Positions 45,602 through 57,601 of a stretch of DNA of 64,000 nt are shown here, in pieces. The stretch is from Ariolimax columbianus (taxonomy: Eukaryota > Mollusca > Gastropoda > Stylommatophora > Arionidae). Every line of letters begins with the position of its first letter. The stretch's first letter is position 1. Under the pieces are notes generated by a model, which saw only the letters and a program-made list of their open reading frames with translations, was not told where the DNA came from and ran no database searches. The translations under genes were made by a program, and so were the position numbers. The stretch is from NCBI GenBank assembly GCA_036924085.1, contig JAVGWX010000008.1, positions 139,001 through 203,000 of the forward strand, written 5' to 3'.

Positions 45602-48130
45602 AACCTGAAGCGATCAATCTGTTCTTTTCACGCATATAAAGGCAACCTGAAGCGATCAATCTGTTCTTTTCACGCATATAAAGGCAACCTGAAGCGATCA
45701 ATCTGTTCTTTTCACGCATATAAAGGCAACCTGAAGCGATCAATCTGTTCTTTTCACGCATATAAAGGCAACCTGAAGCGATCAATCTGTTCTTTTCACG
45801 CATATAAAGGCAACCTGAAGCGATCAATCTGTTCTTTTCACGCATATAAAGGCAACCTGAAGCGATCAATCTGTTCTTTTCACGCATATAAAGGCAACCT
45901 GAAGCGATCAATCTGTTCTTTTCACGCATATAAAGGCAACCTGAAGCGATCAATCTGTTCTTTTCACGCATATAAAGGCAACCTGAAGCGATCAATCTGT
46001 TCTTTTCACGCATATAAAGGCAACCTGAAGCGATCAATCTGTTCTTTTCACGCATATAAAGGCAACCTGAAGCGATCAATCTGTTCTTTTCACGCATATA
46101 AAGGCAACCTGAAGCGATCAATCTGTTCTTTTCACGCATATAAAGGCAACCTGAAGCGATCAATCTGTTCTTTTCACGCATATAAAGGCAACCTGAAGCG
46201 ATCAATCTGTTCTTTTCACGCATATAAAGGCAACCTGAAGCGATCAATCTGTTCTTTTCACGCATATAAAGGCAACCTGAAGCGATCAATCTGTTCTTTT
46301 CACGCATATAAAGGCAACCTGAAGCGATCAATCTGTTCTTTTCACGCATATAAAGGCAACCTGAAGCGATCAATCTGTTCTTTTCACGCATATAAAGGCA
46401 ACCTGAAGCGATCAATCTGTTCTTTTCACGCATATAAAGGCAACCTGAAGCGATCAATCTGTTCTTTTCACGCATATAAAGGCAACCTGAAGCGATCAAT
46501 CTGTTCTTTTCACGCATATAAAGGCAACCTGAAGCGATCAATCTGTTCTTTTCACGCATATAAAGGCAACCTGAAGCGATCAATCTGTTCTTTTCACGCA
46601 TATAAAGGCAACCTGAAGCGATCAATCTGTTCTTTTCACGCATATAAAGGCAACCTGAAGCGATCAATCTGTTCTTTTCACGCATATAAAGGCAACCTGA
46701 AGCGATCAATCTGTTCTTTTCACGCATATAAAGGCAACCTGAAGCGATCAATCTGTTCTTTTCACGCATATAAAGGCAACCTGAAGCGATCAATCTGTTC
46801 TTTTCACGCATATAAAGGCAACCTGAAGCGATCAATCTGTTCTTTTCACGCATATAAAGGCAACCTGAAGCGATCAATCTGTTCTTTTCACGCATATAAA
46901 GGCAACCTGAAGCGATCAATCTGTTCTTTTCACGCATATAAAGGCAACCTGAAGCGATCAATCTGTTCTTTTCACGCATATAAAGGCAACCTGAAGCGAT
47001 CAATCTGTTCTTTTCACGCATATAAAGGCAACCTGAAGCGATCAATCTGTTCTTTTCACGCATATAAAGGCAACCTGAAGCGATCAATCTGTTCTTTTCA
47101 CGCATATAAAGGCAACCTGAAGCGATCAATCTGTTCTTTTCACGCATATAAAGGCAACCTGAAGCGATCAATCTGTTCTTTTCACGCATATAAAGGCAAC
47201 CTGAAGCGATCAATCTGTTCTTTTCACGCATATAAAGGCAACCTGAAGCGATCAATCTGTTCTTTTCACGCATATAAAGGCAACCTGAAGCGATCAATCT
47301 GTTCTTTTCACGCATATAAAGGCAACCTGAAGCGATCAATCTGTTCTTTTCACGCATATAAAGGCAACCTGAAGCGATCAATCTGTTCTTTTCACGCATA
47401 TAAAGGCAACCTGAAGCGATCAATCTGTTCTTTTCACGCATATAAAGGCAACCTGAAGCGATCAATCTGTTCTTTTCACGCATATAAAGGCAACCTGAAG
47501 CGATCAATCTGTTCTTTTCACGCATATAAAGGCAACCTGAAGCGATCAATCTGTTCTTTTCACGCATATAAAGGCAACCTGAAGCGATCAATCTGTTCTT
47601 TTCACGCATATAAAGGCAACCTGAAGCGATCAATCTGTTCTTTTCACGCATATAAAGGCAACCTGAAGCGATCAATCTGTTCTTTTCACGCATATAAAGG
47701 CAACCTGAAGCGATCAATCTGTTCTTTTCACGCATATAAAGGCAACCTGAAGCGATCAATCTGTTCTTTTCACGCATATAAAGGCAACCTGAAGCGATCA
47801 ATCTGTTCTTTTCACGCATATAAAGGCAACCTGAAGCGATCAATCTGTTCTTTTCACGCATATAAAGGCAACCTGAAGCGATCAATCTGTTCTTTTCACG
47901 CATATAAAGGCAACCTGAAGCGATCAATCTGTTCTTTTCACGCATATAAAGGCAACCTGAAGCGATCAATCTGTTCTTTTCACGCATATAAAGGCAACCT
48001 GAAGCGATCAATCTGTTCTTTTCACGCATATAAAGGCAACCTGAAGCGATCAATCTGTTCTTTTCACGCATATAAAGGCAACCTGAAGCGATCAATCTGT
48101 TCTTTTCACGCATATAAAGGCAACCTGAAG
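45602..48130 (+). repeat. 42-bp tandem array, 60 copies, inside LINE RT
   Basis: Unit AACCTGAAGCGATCAATCTG plus 22 more bases. AACCTGAAG at 45,602 and at 48,122 are exactly 60 x 42 bp apart. All copies I checked are identical. The unit equals one 14-residue segment of the RT fingers (LKRSI to KGN). Because 42 is a multiple of three and one antisense frame has no stop, a long but meaningless antisense ORF results. Confidence 0.97.
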
Positions 48131-48218
48131 TTATGCACAAATTACCGCACTATTGCGACAAAAAGCCAAGCTAACAAGATCCTTTATTTTTCTATTGAAG
48201 AGGATTTTTAAAAGGCGT

Positions 48219-48231
48219 GGGGGGGGGGGGG
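48219..48231 (+). repeat. Poly-G run
   Basis: G run within the LINE RT, followed by a GGAGGAGGGG stretch. Confidence 0.85.
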
Positions 48232-48929
48232 AGGAGGGGTGGAGCGGGCAATGAAAACCTGACAAATTACCGTCCGATCTGTCTGCTCTGCTCGTTTTAT
48301 AAACTCTTCATCAAAGTGACCGTCTACCGCACAGAGAAGCTACTAGAGCATGCAGGTTTCAGGACACACAATTAACCAATTATTGAAGATGGAGCATGAA
48401 GTACAGATTCCTTTATGCCTTGTGTTCGTGGATTATGCGAAGGCTTTCCATAGCATTGAAATAACTGGGATGCTAAATGCCTTGAGAAATCAGGGAATTG
48501 CAGAAAAATACGCTTGATAGAGGAGATAAACAGCGGATGTACAACGGATATCACCCTTTTCTATAAACTGATTACCATACCGATACAACGTGGAGTCCGA
48601 CAGGGAGAAACAATCTCACCAAAGCTCTTTACAGCAGCCCTTGAGGAGGTCTTTAATAACATGGACTGTGAGGATAGAGGCATAAACATAGAAAGGGAAA
48701 TTCTTACTCATCTGAGGTTCGCTGATGATATAGTTATTCTCAGTCACCACGTCAAAGAAGCTGAGAAAAGCCAGAATGAACTCAGCAGAGCAAGCGCTGC
48801 AGTTGGTTTTAAAATCAATAGAAAGAATATCCAGTTCATACTCAACATCTGCTACCAAAAAGGAGATATGCGTTTTGGGGATTGTTCCGTCTAAAATGTA
48901 AATTCTTATATCTACTTTTATTTCCAGAC

Positions 48930-49820
48930 GCCCTTGATATTCACCTTCGTCGACTATAAAAAGGCTTTTGATTCGTTAGAACCACATTTTGTCTGGCGTT
49001 CACTGTTGGAACAAGATGTCGATCCAAGTTCAATTGTTGTACTTATTTAAAAGGCGGTCCGCCAGGGCGATCCTATCTCACTGAATCTATTCTTCGCATG
49101 TTTGGAATCAGTCATTAGCCGATGCAACTGGGAAACATGTGTCATCCTTATTGACCATAGACTCCTTAATCCTTAATCATCTTCGATTTGTCGATGACAT
49201 GGTGCTCATCGCAGAGTCATCAGCAGAAGCCAACCAAATAATGCAGCTACTCGATGGAGAGGGCAATAAATCGGGACTGGAGATGAATATCTCGAAGATA
49301 AAACTGTTGCACAATCACTTAACCACTTGTGATCTAGTCTTCTTTGGCGATGTACGAATAGAGGATGGCAACGAGTACATATTGGACGCCTTCTCAATAT
49401 CGAGAATAAATTAAACTAACAAGACGTCTCCACGCGGGTTGGGCAGCCTTCTCGTCTATTAACACGGTCCTGGACGGTGCCATGATCTGAACCTACGAGC
49501 CTCCATTTTAAATTTCACTGTACTCCCCGCGATGTGCTCCGGTGCTGAGACGTAGACACTAAAAAAATCACTAGAGTACAAATTGAGAGGGACCCAGGCC
49601 TCCCTTAAAAGACGGTCGGAATCACTTTCCGAAACCAACGTATGAAGGCCTTCCCAATTCTGACATAAGACGATTGTCCCTGGTAAAGGATGCGGTAAAC
49701 CCTGCAGACAAGGCAAAACATAGATGGGCATGTAACATGTTAAGACGAAACGATGGTCGACGGAGCACAGTGTCAGCAGTCTGGTATCCCCGAGGTAGAG
49801 ACCATGAGGAAGACCTACAA
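48930..49820 (+). mobile_element. LINE RT remnant, palm to C-terminus
   Basis: IFTFVDYKKAFDSLEPHFVW at 48,940 (motif A), KAVRQGDPISLNLFFACLES near 49,052 (motif B), LILNHLRFVDDMVLIAESSA near 49,166 (motif C, FVDD), LEMNISKIKLLHN, then broken frames with ETNV and VKDAVNPADKAKHRWACNML near 49,680 and a final VSAVWYPRGRDHEED. A different group from the LINE ending at 48,895. Confidence 0.82.
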
Positions 49821-49824
49821 TGCA

Positions 49825-51650
49825 TTATTCAGACTCCCTTGCTGTACGCTGTAACATCTGAGATGCTTCTAAGAGCACGTACAACGCACTGGACTTTTGT
49901 TTTAGCCCTGGTCCCTCGCCTACCTCACACCTTAGAATGAAGTCTACCAAATGCCGAACTTGCCTAGCTATTCTTGTATTCGCCTCAACATCTATGTGAA
50001 TAACTTGAGATGGAGTACTGCCAAGGTACTTGTATCTTTCAACATTTTTTAAACAGTGACCGTGTACCACGATTGAAGGCTCTGAATTGGCAATAACTGG
50101 AGCCAGTTGATGTAGAACCACTGTTATTGTGATAGAGATGATGAGGCCGACGTTTTCACCATCTGTGGCAAACCGATCCATACATTCTTGCATGTCACCC
50201 TCCGTATATGTATTCAAGGCACAGTCATCCGCATAAAGTAAATCACTTATGGTTGCCTTGTAGATTTTGGTTTTGGCCTTGAACCGTCTCTGATTGAATA
50301 TCCTGCCGTCTGTGCCGTAGTGAAGCCCAACTCCAACGTCGCAATTGTTGTATGCATTTCACGGCATGGCAGAAAACATCATACTGAAAAGAACCGGGGC
50401 CAGCACACATTCCTGCTTGACACCGTTAGTAACATTAAAAGGGGCAGAGTAGTTTCCCTGATCAATAACTTGGGCACGCGCCATCATGAAATTGTCGCAC
50501 CATTGCAATGAATGTTATCGGGCACCCAAACTCGGCCATAACTCTCCACAGACCATTGCAATGAATGTTATCGGGCACCCAAACTCGGCCATAACTCTCC
50601 ACAGACCATTGCAATGAAAGTTATCGGGCACCCAAACTCGGCCATAACTCTCCACAGACCGTTGCAATGAATGTTATCAGGCACCCAAACTCGGCCATAA
50701 CTCTCCACAGACCGTTGCAATGAATGTTATCGGGCACCCAAACTCGGCCATAACTCTCCACAGACCGTTGCAATGAATGTTATCGGGCACCCAAACTCGG
50801 CCATAACTCTCCACAGACCGTTGCAATGAATGTTATCGGGCACCCAAACTCGGCCATAACTCTCCACAGACCGTTGCAATGAATGTTATCGGGCACCCAA
50901 ACTCGGCCATAACTCTCCACAGACCGTTGCAATGAATGTTATCGGGCACCCAAACTCGGCCATAACTCTCCACAGACCGTTGCAATGAATGTTATCGGGC
51001 ACCCAAACTCGGCCATAACTCTCCACAGACCGTTGCAATGAATGTTATCGGGCACCCAAACTCGGCCATAACTCTCCACAGACCGTTGCAATGAATGTTA
51101 TCGGGCACCCAAACTCGGCCATAACTCTCCACAGACCGTTGCAATGAATGTTATCGGGCACCCAAACTCGGCCATAACTCTCCACAGACCGTTGCAATGA
51201 ATGTTATCGGGCACCCAAACTCGGCCATAACTCTCCACAGACCGTTGCAATTTACAGTATCAAAGGCGTTAGTGAGATCCACGAACGTCGAGAGAAACAT
51301 TCTGCTGTTGCCATTTCTCTCCGATCTGCAGCTAAGATCATATCGATGGTCCCACGGTTCTTTCTAAAGCCACATTGAGTCTCGGGTAGTAACCATTGCT
51401 CGAGGTGAAGATTTAGTCTGTGGAGGAGTATTTTTGCAAGCACTTGGCGTCAGTTTCCGAAGCTTTGTCGTTTGAAGGCGTTTAATCGTGGCCTTAGTTT
51501 CTTGCTCGATCAGAGGATCATCTAAGTTCTCATTAATTTCTATTTGCGGTAGATGATCAATTGCCTCTTCCTTAACAGCAGAGGGTATATTAAGGTCCTT
51601 AACAAAACTGTCGGCCCATCTTACCAGTATCTTATCTGGATGCATAGATA
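49825..51650 (-). mobile_element. Group C LINE RT remnant with 53-bp array
   Basis: Minus strand: MHPDKILVRWADSFVKDLNI at 51,645 (linker), MLAKILLHRLNLHLEQWLLP at 51,443, ETQCGFRKNRGTIDMILAAD, a DLTNAFDTVN motif A near 51,270, then the array, NGLWRVMAEFGCPI, a LADDCALN-like palm near 50,225, MQECMDRFATDGENVGLIIS near 50,190 and NVERYKYLGSTPSQVIHIDV near 50,040. Motif B lies around 50,430, decayed. Confidence 0.85.
50499..51251 (+). repeat. 53-bp tandem array, 14 copies, inside LINE RT
   Basis: Outer copies ACCATTGCAAT at 50,499 and ACCGTTGCAAT at 51,241 are exactly 14 x 53 bp apart. The first three units carry ACCATT or GAAAGTT, and the others are uniform (ACCGTT). The unit is the NCNGLWRVMAEFGCPI part of the RT. 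53 is not a multiple of three. Confidence 0.96.
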
Positions 51651-51945
51651 AATTAGACTATAACAAGTTTTTTTTTAATACAACCACCCACAAGAACAAG
51701 AGGGCATAGCTACACATTAACTAAAGAGAGGTCCAGATTAGATATTAGGAAATACTTTTTTAAGTCAAAGAGTTGTGAATGCTTGGAATGCATTGCCACG
51801 GGAGGTAGTGGAGGCAGGGACGGTTAATGCATTTGAGAAAAAAATTGGATGCGAATAGCTTTTAGAGCAAGGTAATGTAAATGAAACTGGTTGTATACAG
51901 ACTACAGAGTCTTCTAAACTAGTATAAAGACGTTCTGCTTCTGTT
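51650..51945 (+). mobile_element. CR1 LINE 3' end
   Basis: Matches 27,170-27,430: TTAACTAAAGAGAGGTCCAG, ATTAGATATTAGGAAATACT and GAATGCTTGGAATGCATTGC. It ends in a TTCTG-type tail (CTGCTTCTGTTTCTGTTTCT, 51,936-51,955), while the other copy ends in TTAAG repeats. Confidence 0.88.
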
Positions 51946-51955
51946 TCTGTTTCTA

Positions 51956-53510
51956 AGAATCGACGTCACTGCACTCCGGGCATACCCATAGGTGCTCAGT
52001 CTCTCTCATCAAATGGCGTAAAGTATGGATGCTGATGGTCCCTGTAGATCACTGGTTGTACACGCTCCTGCGAAGCCCTCTCATGCGCCCCATTCCGCTC
52101 GAACCTCGTTTAATGTCGAAACTTTGCAGTCTGTGGATTGCTGCTTCATCTATTACGGTGTCCTCATCCAGCAGATGGTCATTGATTGATTTCAAAATGT
52201 CATTTCTATCCATCACCAATGTGCCCATGAAGAGAGCCCGTGACGCCAAGATGTCAGCTCTTTCATTGCCCTGAACCCCGGCATGAGCAGGACAGTAGAT
52301 CCAGGTCAGCGCCTGGAGGTTTGAGACCTCAACAGCTGCTATCCACTCGTACCTAAGCCATCCCTTCTGTACTTTCTGAAGTACGGCTTGCGCGTCTGTC
52401 ACGATGACTGCCCTTGTTATAGAAGTCTCAGATATCCATTTCAGTGCTGAGGTCACTGCTTCCGTCTCCATTCTCATACTGGAGGTTGTTGACATGTATG
52501 CCCTACTACGCTCAGCAACGACCTCTCCTCTCACTCTAGCCGAGAAACCCCAGCCTGATGTCCCACTCAGCAACGACCTCTCCTCTCACTCTAGCCGAGA
52601 AACCCCAGCCTGATGTCCCACTCAGCAACGACCTCTCCTCTCACTCTAGCCGAGAAACCCCAGCCTGATGTCCCACTGAGCACGACTGATCCGTCGGTAT
52701 ATATGACTGCGTCACTCTCCTGTGTGTTCTCAGTTATCAGCTGATTTACCTCGTGATATGTTCTCCCGCTGCTCCGTTCTCTGCATTCCTTACCTAAGGT
52801 TATGATGACTCTCTGGTACTCTATCATTCTATCACCAGTGTGGACCCATTCTTCATCTTTGGCTCTCGTCTCAGCTGGAGTGACGTGTCCGATTGTTGTC
52901 TCAGCCTGTGCCATCCATGACGACTCTCTCTTGATTCTTGATCCCTTGATGTCTGAGATACTACTGTGCAGAGGGTGCCGATTGTCTGTGGTGACACGCA
53001 TATAGGCTTTGACTTGTGCCAGTTTATGTCTGGATGTCACAGATAACAATCCCAACATGTACCGTATCATCATAATCAGGGTATCTCTAGTGCAGCCCAG
53101 AACCAGTCTCACACTTTCATTCCGGATGCGTTCAAACCTTTCACGCTGTGTTCTTGATAGTGTCAGGATGCCTAGTCCGTAATCGATGACAGACAACACG
53201 ACCTGACGAAATAGGATGAACAGGAGGCGTTGTTCCAAGTCGGCAGGAGCCATGATCTTGAGTGCTCCTAACCCTCTCTTGCATCTTTGTACGATGTGGT
53301 CAACATGGCAGTTATAGGAAAGACTGCGATCAAAAATCACTTCGAGGAATTTCAAACTGTTACACCTATCAATGGTGCAACCATCAAAAGTGATGCCCGG
53401 GAGGTCAGCCTTTACTATGGAATTATTCAAAGAACACCACATCATGCAGGTCTTGTTCGGGTTGATCTTGGAGCTTGAGTCGCCGCACCACTGTGAGATT
53501 CCTTAAAAGG
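51956..53510 (-). mobile_element. Group A LINE: RT end and RNase H, best preserved copy
   Basis: Two long frames: 53,445-52,591 (284 codons; MMWCSLNNSIVKADLPGITF, FDRSLSYNCHVDHIVQRCKR thumb, then VIYTDGS) and 52,573-52,049 (174 codons; METEAVTSALKW, VIVTDAQAVLQ, CPAHAGVQGNERAD). RNase H residues visible: Asp in YTDGS, Glu in METEA, Asp in VTDAQ, Asp in NERAD, so all four acidic positions survive. A 55-bp triplication at 52,511-52,675 separates the frames. The RT palm and endonuclease are absent. Confidence 0.88.
52511..52675 (-). repeat. 55-bp tandem triplication inside RNase H
   Basis: CTCAGCAACGACCTCTCCTC starts at 52,511, 52,566 and 52,621. The downstream edge has CTGAGCACGAC, an imperfect copy of the CTCAGCAACGAC start. 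The unexpanded form is at 34.84-34.90 kb. 55 is not a multiple of three. Confidence 0.93.
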
Positions 53511-53589
53511 TTTCCTTGATATCTTTGATCAACTCTTGCCTGTCTGAGCCAGTTCTGTACTAGGCTAGGTGATGTTACAGTAAGTGTGT

Positions 53590-55894
53590 TTGGACTGTTT
53601 AATTGTTCATGAGCCGCTTTAGAACTAGTTGATGGTACATGGCATCCGTTAGGACTAGTTGATGGTACATGGCATCCGTTAGGACTAGTTGATGGTACAT
53701 GGCATCCGTTTGGACTAGTTGATGGTACATGGCATCCGTTAGGACTAGTTGATGGTACATGGCATCCGTTAGGACTAGTTGATGGTACATGGCATCCGTT
53801 AGGACTAGTTGATGGTACGTGGCATCCGTTAGGACTAGTTGATGGTACATGGCATCCGTTTGGACTAGTTGATGGTACATGGCATCCGTTAGGACTAGTT
53901 GATGGTACATGGCATCCGTTTGGACCAGTTAATGGTATAGGAGGTGTGTTAGGTATAGTTGACGGTACAGAAAGTGGGATAGGTCGAGTTGATGGTATAT
54001 AACGTGTTTTACGACTAGTTGATGTCTCCAGAGCTCTGTTAGGACTGGTTGATAGTACATGACGTGTGTTAGGACTACTTCATTGAACATGACGAGTCTT
54101 ACGACTAGTCAATGGTACATGAGGTGTGTTAGGACTAGTTGATGATACAAGAGCTGCGTTATGAATAATTGATGGTACAGGAGGTGTTTTACGAATGCTT
54201 GAAGGTACAGGACGTGTTTTAGGACTAGTTGATGATAGATGAGATCGATAGGACTTTTATAGACATTTTATGACTTGTTGATGGCATAGGAGGTGTTTTA
54301 GGACTAGTTGATGGCACAGAAACTGCCTTAGGACTCGTTAGGACTAGTTGATGGTACAGAAACTGCGTTAGGACTATTTGATGGTACAGAAACTGCGTTA
54401 AGACTAGTTGCTAGCACGTGAGCTGCGTTAGGACTAGTTGATGGTACAAGAGGTGCGTTAGGGCATTTTGATGGTAGAGAAGCTGTAACAGGATTAGGTG
54501 ATGGGAAATGAACTGTGGTACGCTAGTTGAGGTTAAAGGCCTTGTGTTAGGTCTAGCTGATGTTAGCTGAGCTGCGTTATGATTAGATGATGGCACAAAA
54601 GCTGCGCTGGAATAGTTGGTGGTACAGGAGATGCATTAAAACTAATTGATGGTACAGGAGACGCGTTAGGACTAGACGATGATACAGGTGCTGCGTTAAG
54701 ACTAGATTATGGCACAGAAGCTGTGTTAGGACTAGTTGATGGTAGAGCACGTTTGTTAGGACTAGTTGATAATGCAGAACGTGAGTTACGACTGGTTGGT
54801 TGTGCATGATATGTTTTGTCTAGTTGGTTGTACAAGATGTGCGTTATGACCATTTGATGATACATGATGTGTATTAGGTCTAGTTGATGGCACAAAAGGT
54901 GTGTTATGTCTATTCGATGGTACATAAAAAGTTTTAGGAATAGTTGATGGTACAAGATTTGTGTCAGGACTAACTGATGATATCGGAAGTGGTTTAGGAA
55001 TGGCTGATGATACATTACGTGTACCACGACTAGTAATGCTACAGAAGCTGCGTTAAGTCTATTTGATGGGACAGGACGATAGCTAGGACTAGTTGGTGGC
55101 TCATTAGATGCGTAGGAACAGTTGATGGTAGAGTTGTTGTGTTAGGACTAGTTCATGGTACAAGAGCTGTGCTACGTCTAGATGATGGTGCAGGATTTTT
55201 GTTAGGTCTAGTTGAAGGTACATTATTAGGAGTGTTATGACTAATTGATGGTGTAGGAGCTGTACTAGGACTAATTGATGGTATAGGAGCTGTACTAGGA
55301 CTAATTGATGGTATAGGAGCTGTACTAGAACTAATTGATGGTATAGGAGCTGTACTAGAACTAATTGATGGTATATGAGCTGTACTAGAACTAATTGATG
55401 GTATAGGAGCTGTACTAGAACTAATTGATGGTATATGAGGTGTATTAGGACTAATTGGTGGTACAGAACTACTAATGTTGATGGTACAGTTGATGGTACA
55501 GGAGATGCGAAATGATTAATCGATGGTACATGAGATGTGTTAATCCAGTTGGTGGCACAGAGGCTTGACTAGTTGATAGTACAAGAAATGTGTTAAGTCC
55601 AGTTGATGGCATAAAGGCTTGACTAGTTGATGGTAAAGGAGCTATGCTAGCTAGGACTAGTGAAAGTAGATGACGTTGTGTTAGGTCTAGTTGGGGGTAC
55701 ATGATGTATGTTAGGTCTAGTTGGTGGTACATGATGTGTGTTAGGTCTAGTTGGTGGTACATGATGTGTGTTAGGTCTAGTTGGGGGTATATGATGTGCG
55801 TTAGGTCTAGTTGGTGGTACATGAAGTTGTGTTAGGTCTAGTTGGTGGTACATGAAGTTGTGTTAGGTCTAGTTGGTGGTACATGATGTGTATT
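53590..55894 (-). repeat. Degenerate 30-bp array coding for a Thr/Ser/Pro decapeptide (part 1)
   Basis: The plus-strand consensus is GTTAGGACTAGTTGATGGTA plus CAGGAGCTGT. The reverse complement translates as TAPVPSTSPN. Units vary by substitutions and small indels over 2.3 kb. Two stretches are homogeneous: 53,617-53,930 (ten to eleven identical or nearly identical units) and 55,240-55,450 (seven units with GGTATAGGAGCTGTACTAGA). Several reading frames are open in places, but indels prevent one continuous frame. It could be the relic of a mucin-like Thr/Ser/Pro coding repeat or just a satellite. It continues at 59,802 past a LINE. Confidence 0.85.
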
Positions 55895-56002
55895 GGAACT
55901 CAGTTCAGTTCATCCCGTAACCCATCAGGTCGTTGGGGCACACATGAAGACACTCCCAAAATCCCACGCCATCCCTCTCTGTCTGTCGCCGCCTGTCGTA
56001 TC

Positions 56003-57169
56003 TCACCGGGACGAAGGCCTTAACCACTCAGTGATGTTGTCGACCCATCTCTTCCTTGGACGTCCTCGCCCTCTCTGTCCCGGTACGGAACAAAAGAGTA
56101 TAGAGTTGGTAATTCCGTTGGACCTCGCGACGTGCCCGCACCAGGCCATCTTTCGTGTTTTGATAGTTGTGAACAGATCTTCAAAAGGACCAATAGCGTC
56201 TTCAACTCTCTGGCGTATTTCTACGTTCGTGACACGATCTTTATATGTAACATTTAGGAGTTTTCTATAGAATCTCATTTCCATTGCATGTATTCTGCCC
56301 TGGATATCTGCTGTAATGGGCCAGGTATCGCAGGCATACAGAAATATTGATAGCACCAAAGAGCGCATTAGTCTGACTTTTATGCCGAGGGCGAGCCGCT
56401 TGTCTTGCCATGTAGGTTTCAGCCGAGTCAGCGCCGCTGTTGTTTGTGCTATTCTTGCAATTACCTTTGGCTTCGATCTCTCTTCGCTGATCAACGATCC
56501 CAGATATTTGAAACGTTTTACCACCTCAAGTTCCTGCCCATTTGCCTCTATTACAGATTTAAACCCCTCTATTTTATTGGTCATGAGCGTTGTTTTATCT
56601 GCATTTATTTCCATACCAAAACTCAGGGCCGCTCTATCCAAGCTAGCAATCAACTCCTGGAGTTCCCTTTCTGTGCCTGCCAATACATCAATATCATCAG
56701 CAAATCGGAAGTTTGTGATAAGCCTGTCACCTATTTTAATCGTGCCAACATGTCCGTTTAAGGTCGCCTCCATTATTCTCTCCAAGAATATATTGAAGAG
56801 TGTTGGGGAGAGTATACATCCCTGTCTCACACCCACCGTCGTACGGAACCAATCGTCTAGCGTTCCCTCTACCGAGACTGCGCTTGTCGCCTGCTCATAA
56901 AGGTTTGCAATTACCCTCACAATATCACTGTTGAACTTATAATGCTTCATTGTTGACCATAGTGCCGCATGCCACACTCTGTCAAACGCCTTTCTAAAGT
57001 CAATGAAGGCATGGTAGAGTGGTTGATGATACTCTGAGTACTTCTCATTCAGTAGACGAAGATTAAATATCTGCTCGATGGTATTCCTTCCCGCTCGAAA
57101 GCCCGCTTGTTCTTCGGCAATGATATTCTCTGCCTGTGGTTTCAGTCTGTTAAGAAGTATTATTCTCAA
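56003..57169 (-). CDS. Reverse transcriptase domain of the group B LINE, open frame
   Basis: 388 codons without a stop. QAGFR at residues 21-25, AFIDFRKAFD at 54-63 (motif A, Asp57), GVRQGCILSPTLFNIFL at 113-129 (motif B), FRFADD at 154-159 (motif C, Asp158 and Asp159), then KTTLMTNK and a YLGSLIS-type primer grip. The C-terminal part has CGHVARSNG and RGRGRPRKRW before WVDNITEWL. In known RTE-like elements this enzyme copies LINE RNA at a nicked target. The first Met is probably internal to the original, longer ORF: the sequence upstream (57,200-57,622) encodes the linker and fingers in another frame. All catalytic residues are present, but the endonuclease part is broken. Confidence 0.88.
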   Translation of the reverse strand: MRIILLNRLKPQAENIIAEEQAGFRAGRNTIEQIFNLRLLNEKYSEYHQPLYHAFIDFRKAFDRVWHAALWSTMKHYKFNSDIVRVIANLYEQATSAVSVEGTLDDWFRTTVGVRQGCILSPTLFNIFLERIMEATLNGHVGTIKIGDRLITNFRFADDIDVLAGTERELQELIASLDRAALSFGMEINADKTTLMTNKIEGFKSVIEANGQELEVVKRFKYLGSLISEERSKPKVIARIAQTTAALTRLKPTWQDKRLALGIKVRLMRSLVLSIFLYACDTWPITADIQGRIHAMEMRFYRKLLNVTYKDRVTNVEIRQRVEDAIGPFEDLFTTIKTRKMAWCGHVARSNGITNSILFCSVPGQRGRGRPRKRWVDNITEWLRPSSR

Positions 57170-57601
57170 GAGAACTTTGCTTGGATGACTTATCAGACTG
57201 ATTGTTCGATAGTTCTGAAAAATATTTAGGTTTCCTGATTTAGGCAGTGGTATAATTACTTATTTTGTCCAGCTCGTGGGCCACTCTCCTGTCTGCCAAA
57301 TTCTATTTCAGATGTATGTCAGGGTATCAATTGTTGCCTCACCTCCCACTTGTAGAAGCTCTGCTGGGATATTATCCACACCTACAACCTTCCCTCTCTT
57401 CAGCATTTTCATGGCTTCATACACTTCTTCTCTTGTTATCGGTTGATTTTCCTCTATCAGACTCACTTCAGGAGACATTGCATTTCTGGGGTCACCTCGA
57501 CCTTCATGCTTATATAGTTCCGAATAGTACTTTGTCCAGTGCTGACGAATGTCGGGAGCTTCTATGAGACATTTCTCACTCTTGTCCTGAATCGTTGTAT
57601 T

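Larger units (their letters stand above)
45290..48895 (+). mobile_element. LINE RT (group D-like) carrying a 42-bp array
   Basis: Plus-strand order: PTLDEVGQAIKSL near 45,438, DDIRAELIQAGEEASAC near 45,500 (PxGxDxIPAEL region), CKKIWHIAEWPKNLKRS near 45,570, then the array, then LCTNYRTIATKSQANKI near 48,133 after it, a damaged motif A (VDYAKAFHSIE) near 48,431, TIPIQRGVRQGETISPKLFT near 48,577 (motif B) and LTHLRFADDIVILSHHVKEA near 48,703 (motif C). The frame 48,514-48,894 is open for 126 codons. Confidence 0.87.

Noticed and set aside
45300..48140. A 946-codon minus-strand open frame made of 14-residue repeats
   Set aside because: It is the antisense of the 42-bp array inside a plus-strand LINE RT. 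The length results only from a stop-free unit whose period is a multiple of three.
48890..48940. TTTATTTCCAG before 48,930 as a splice acceptor of a host gene
   Set aside because: The sequence after it is plainly a LINE RT motif A region (FVDYKKAFDS). The acceptor-like string is by chance.
54411..55853. Short minus-strand frames such as MYHQLVLTD repeats
   Set aside because: They are the alternative frame of the degenerate 30-bp repeat, interrupted by indels, with no start context or conserved domain. I kept only the repeat.
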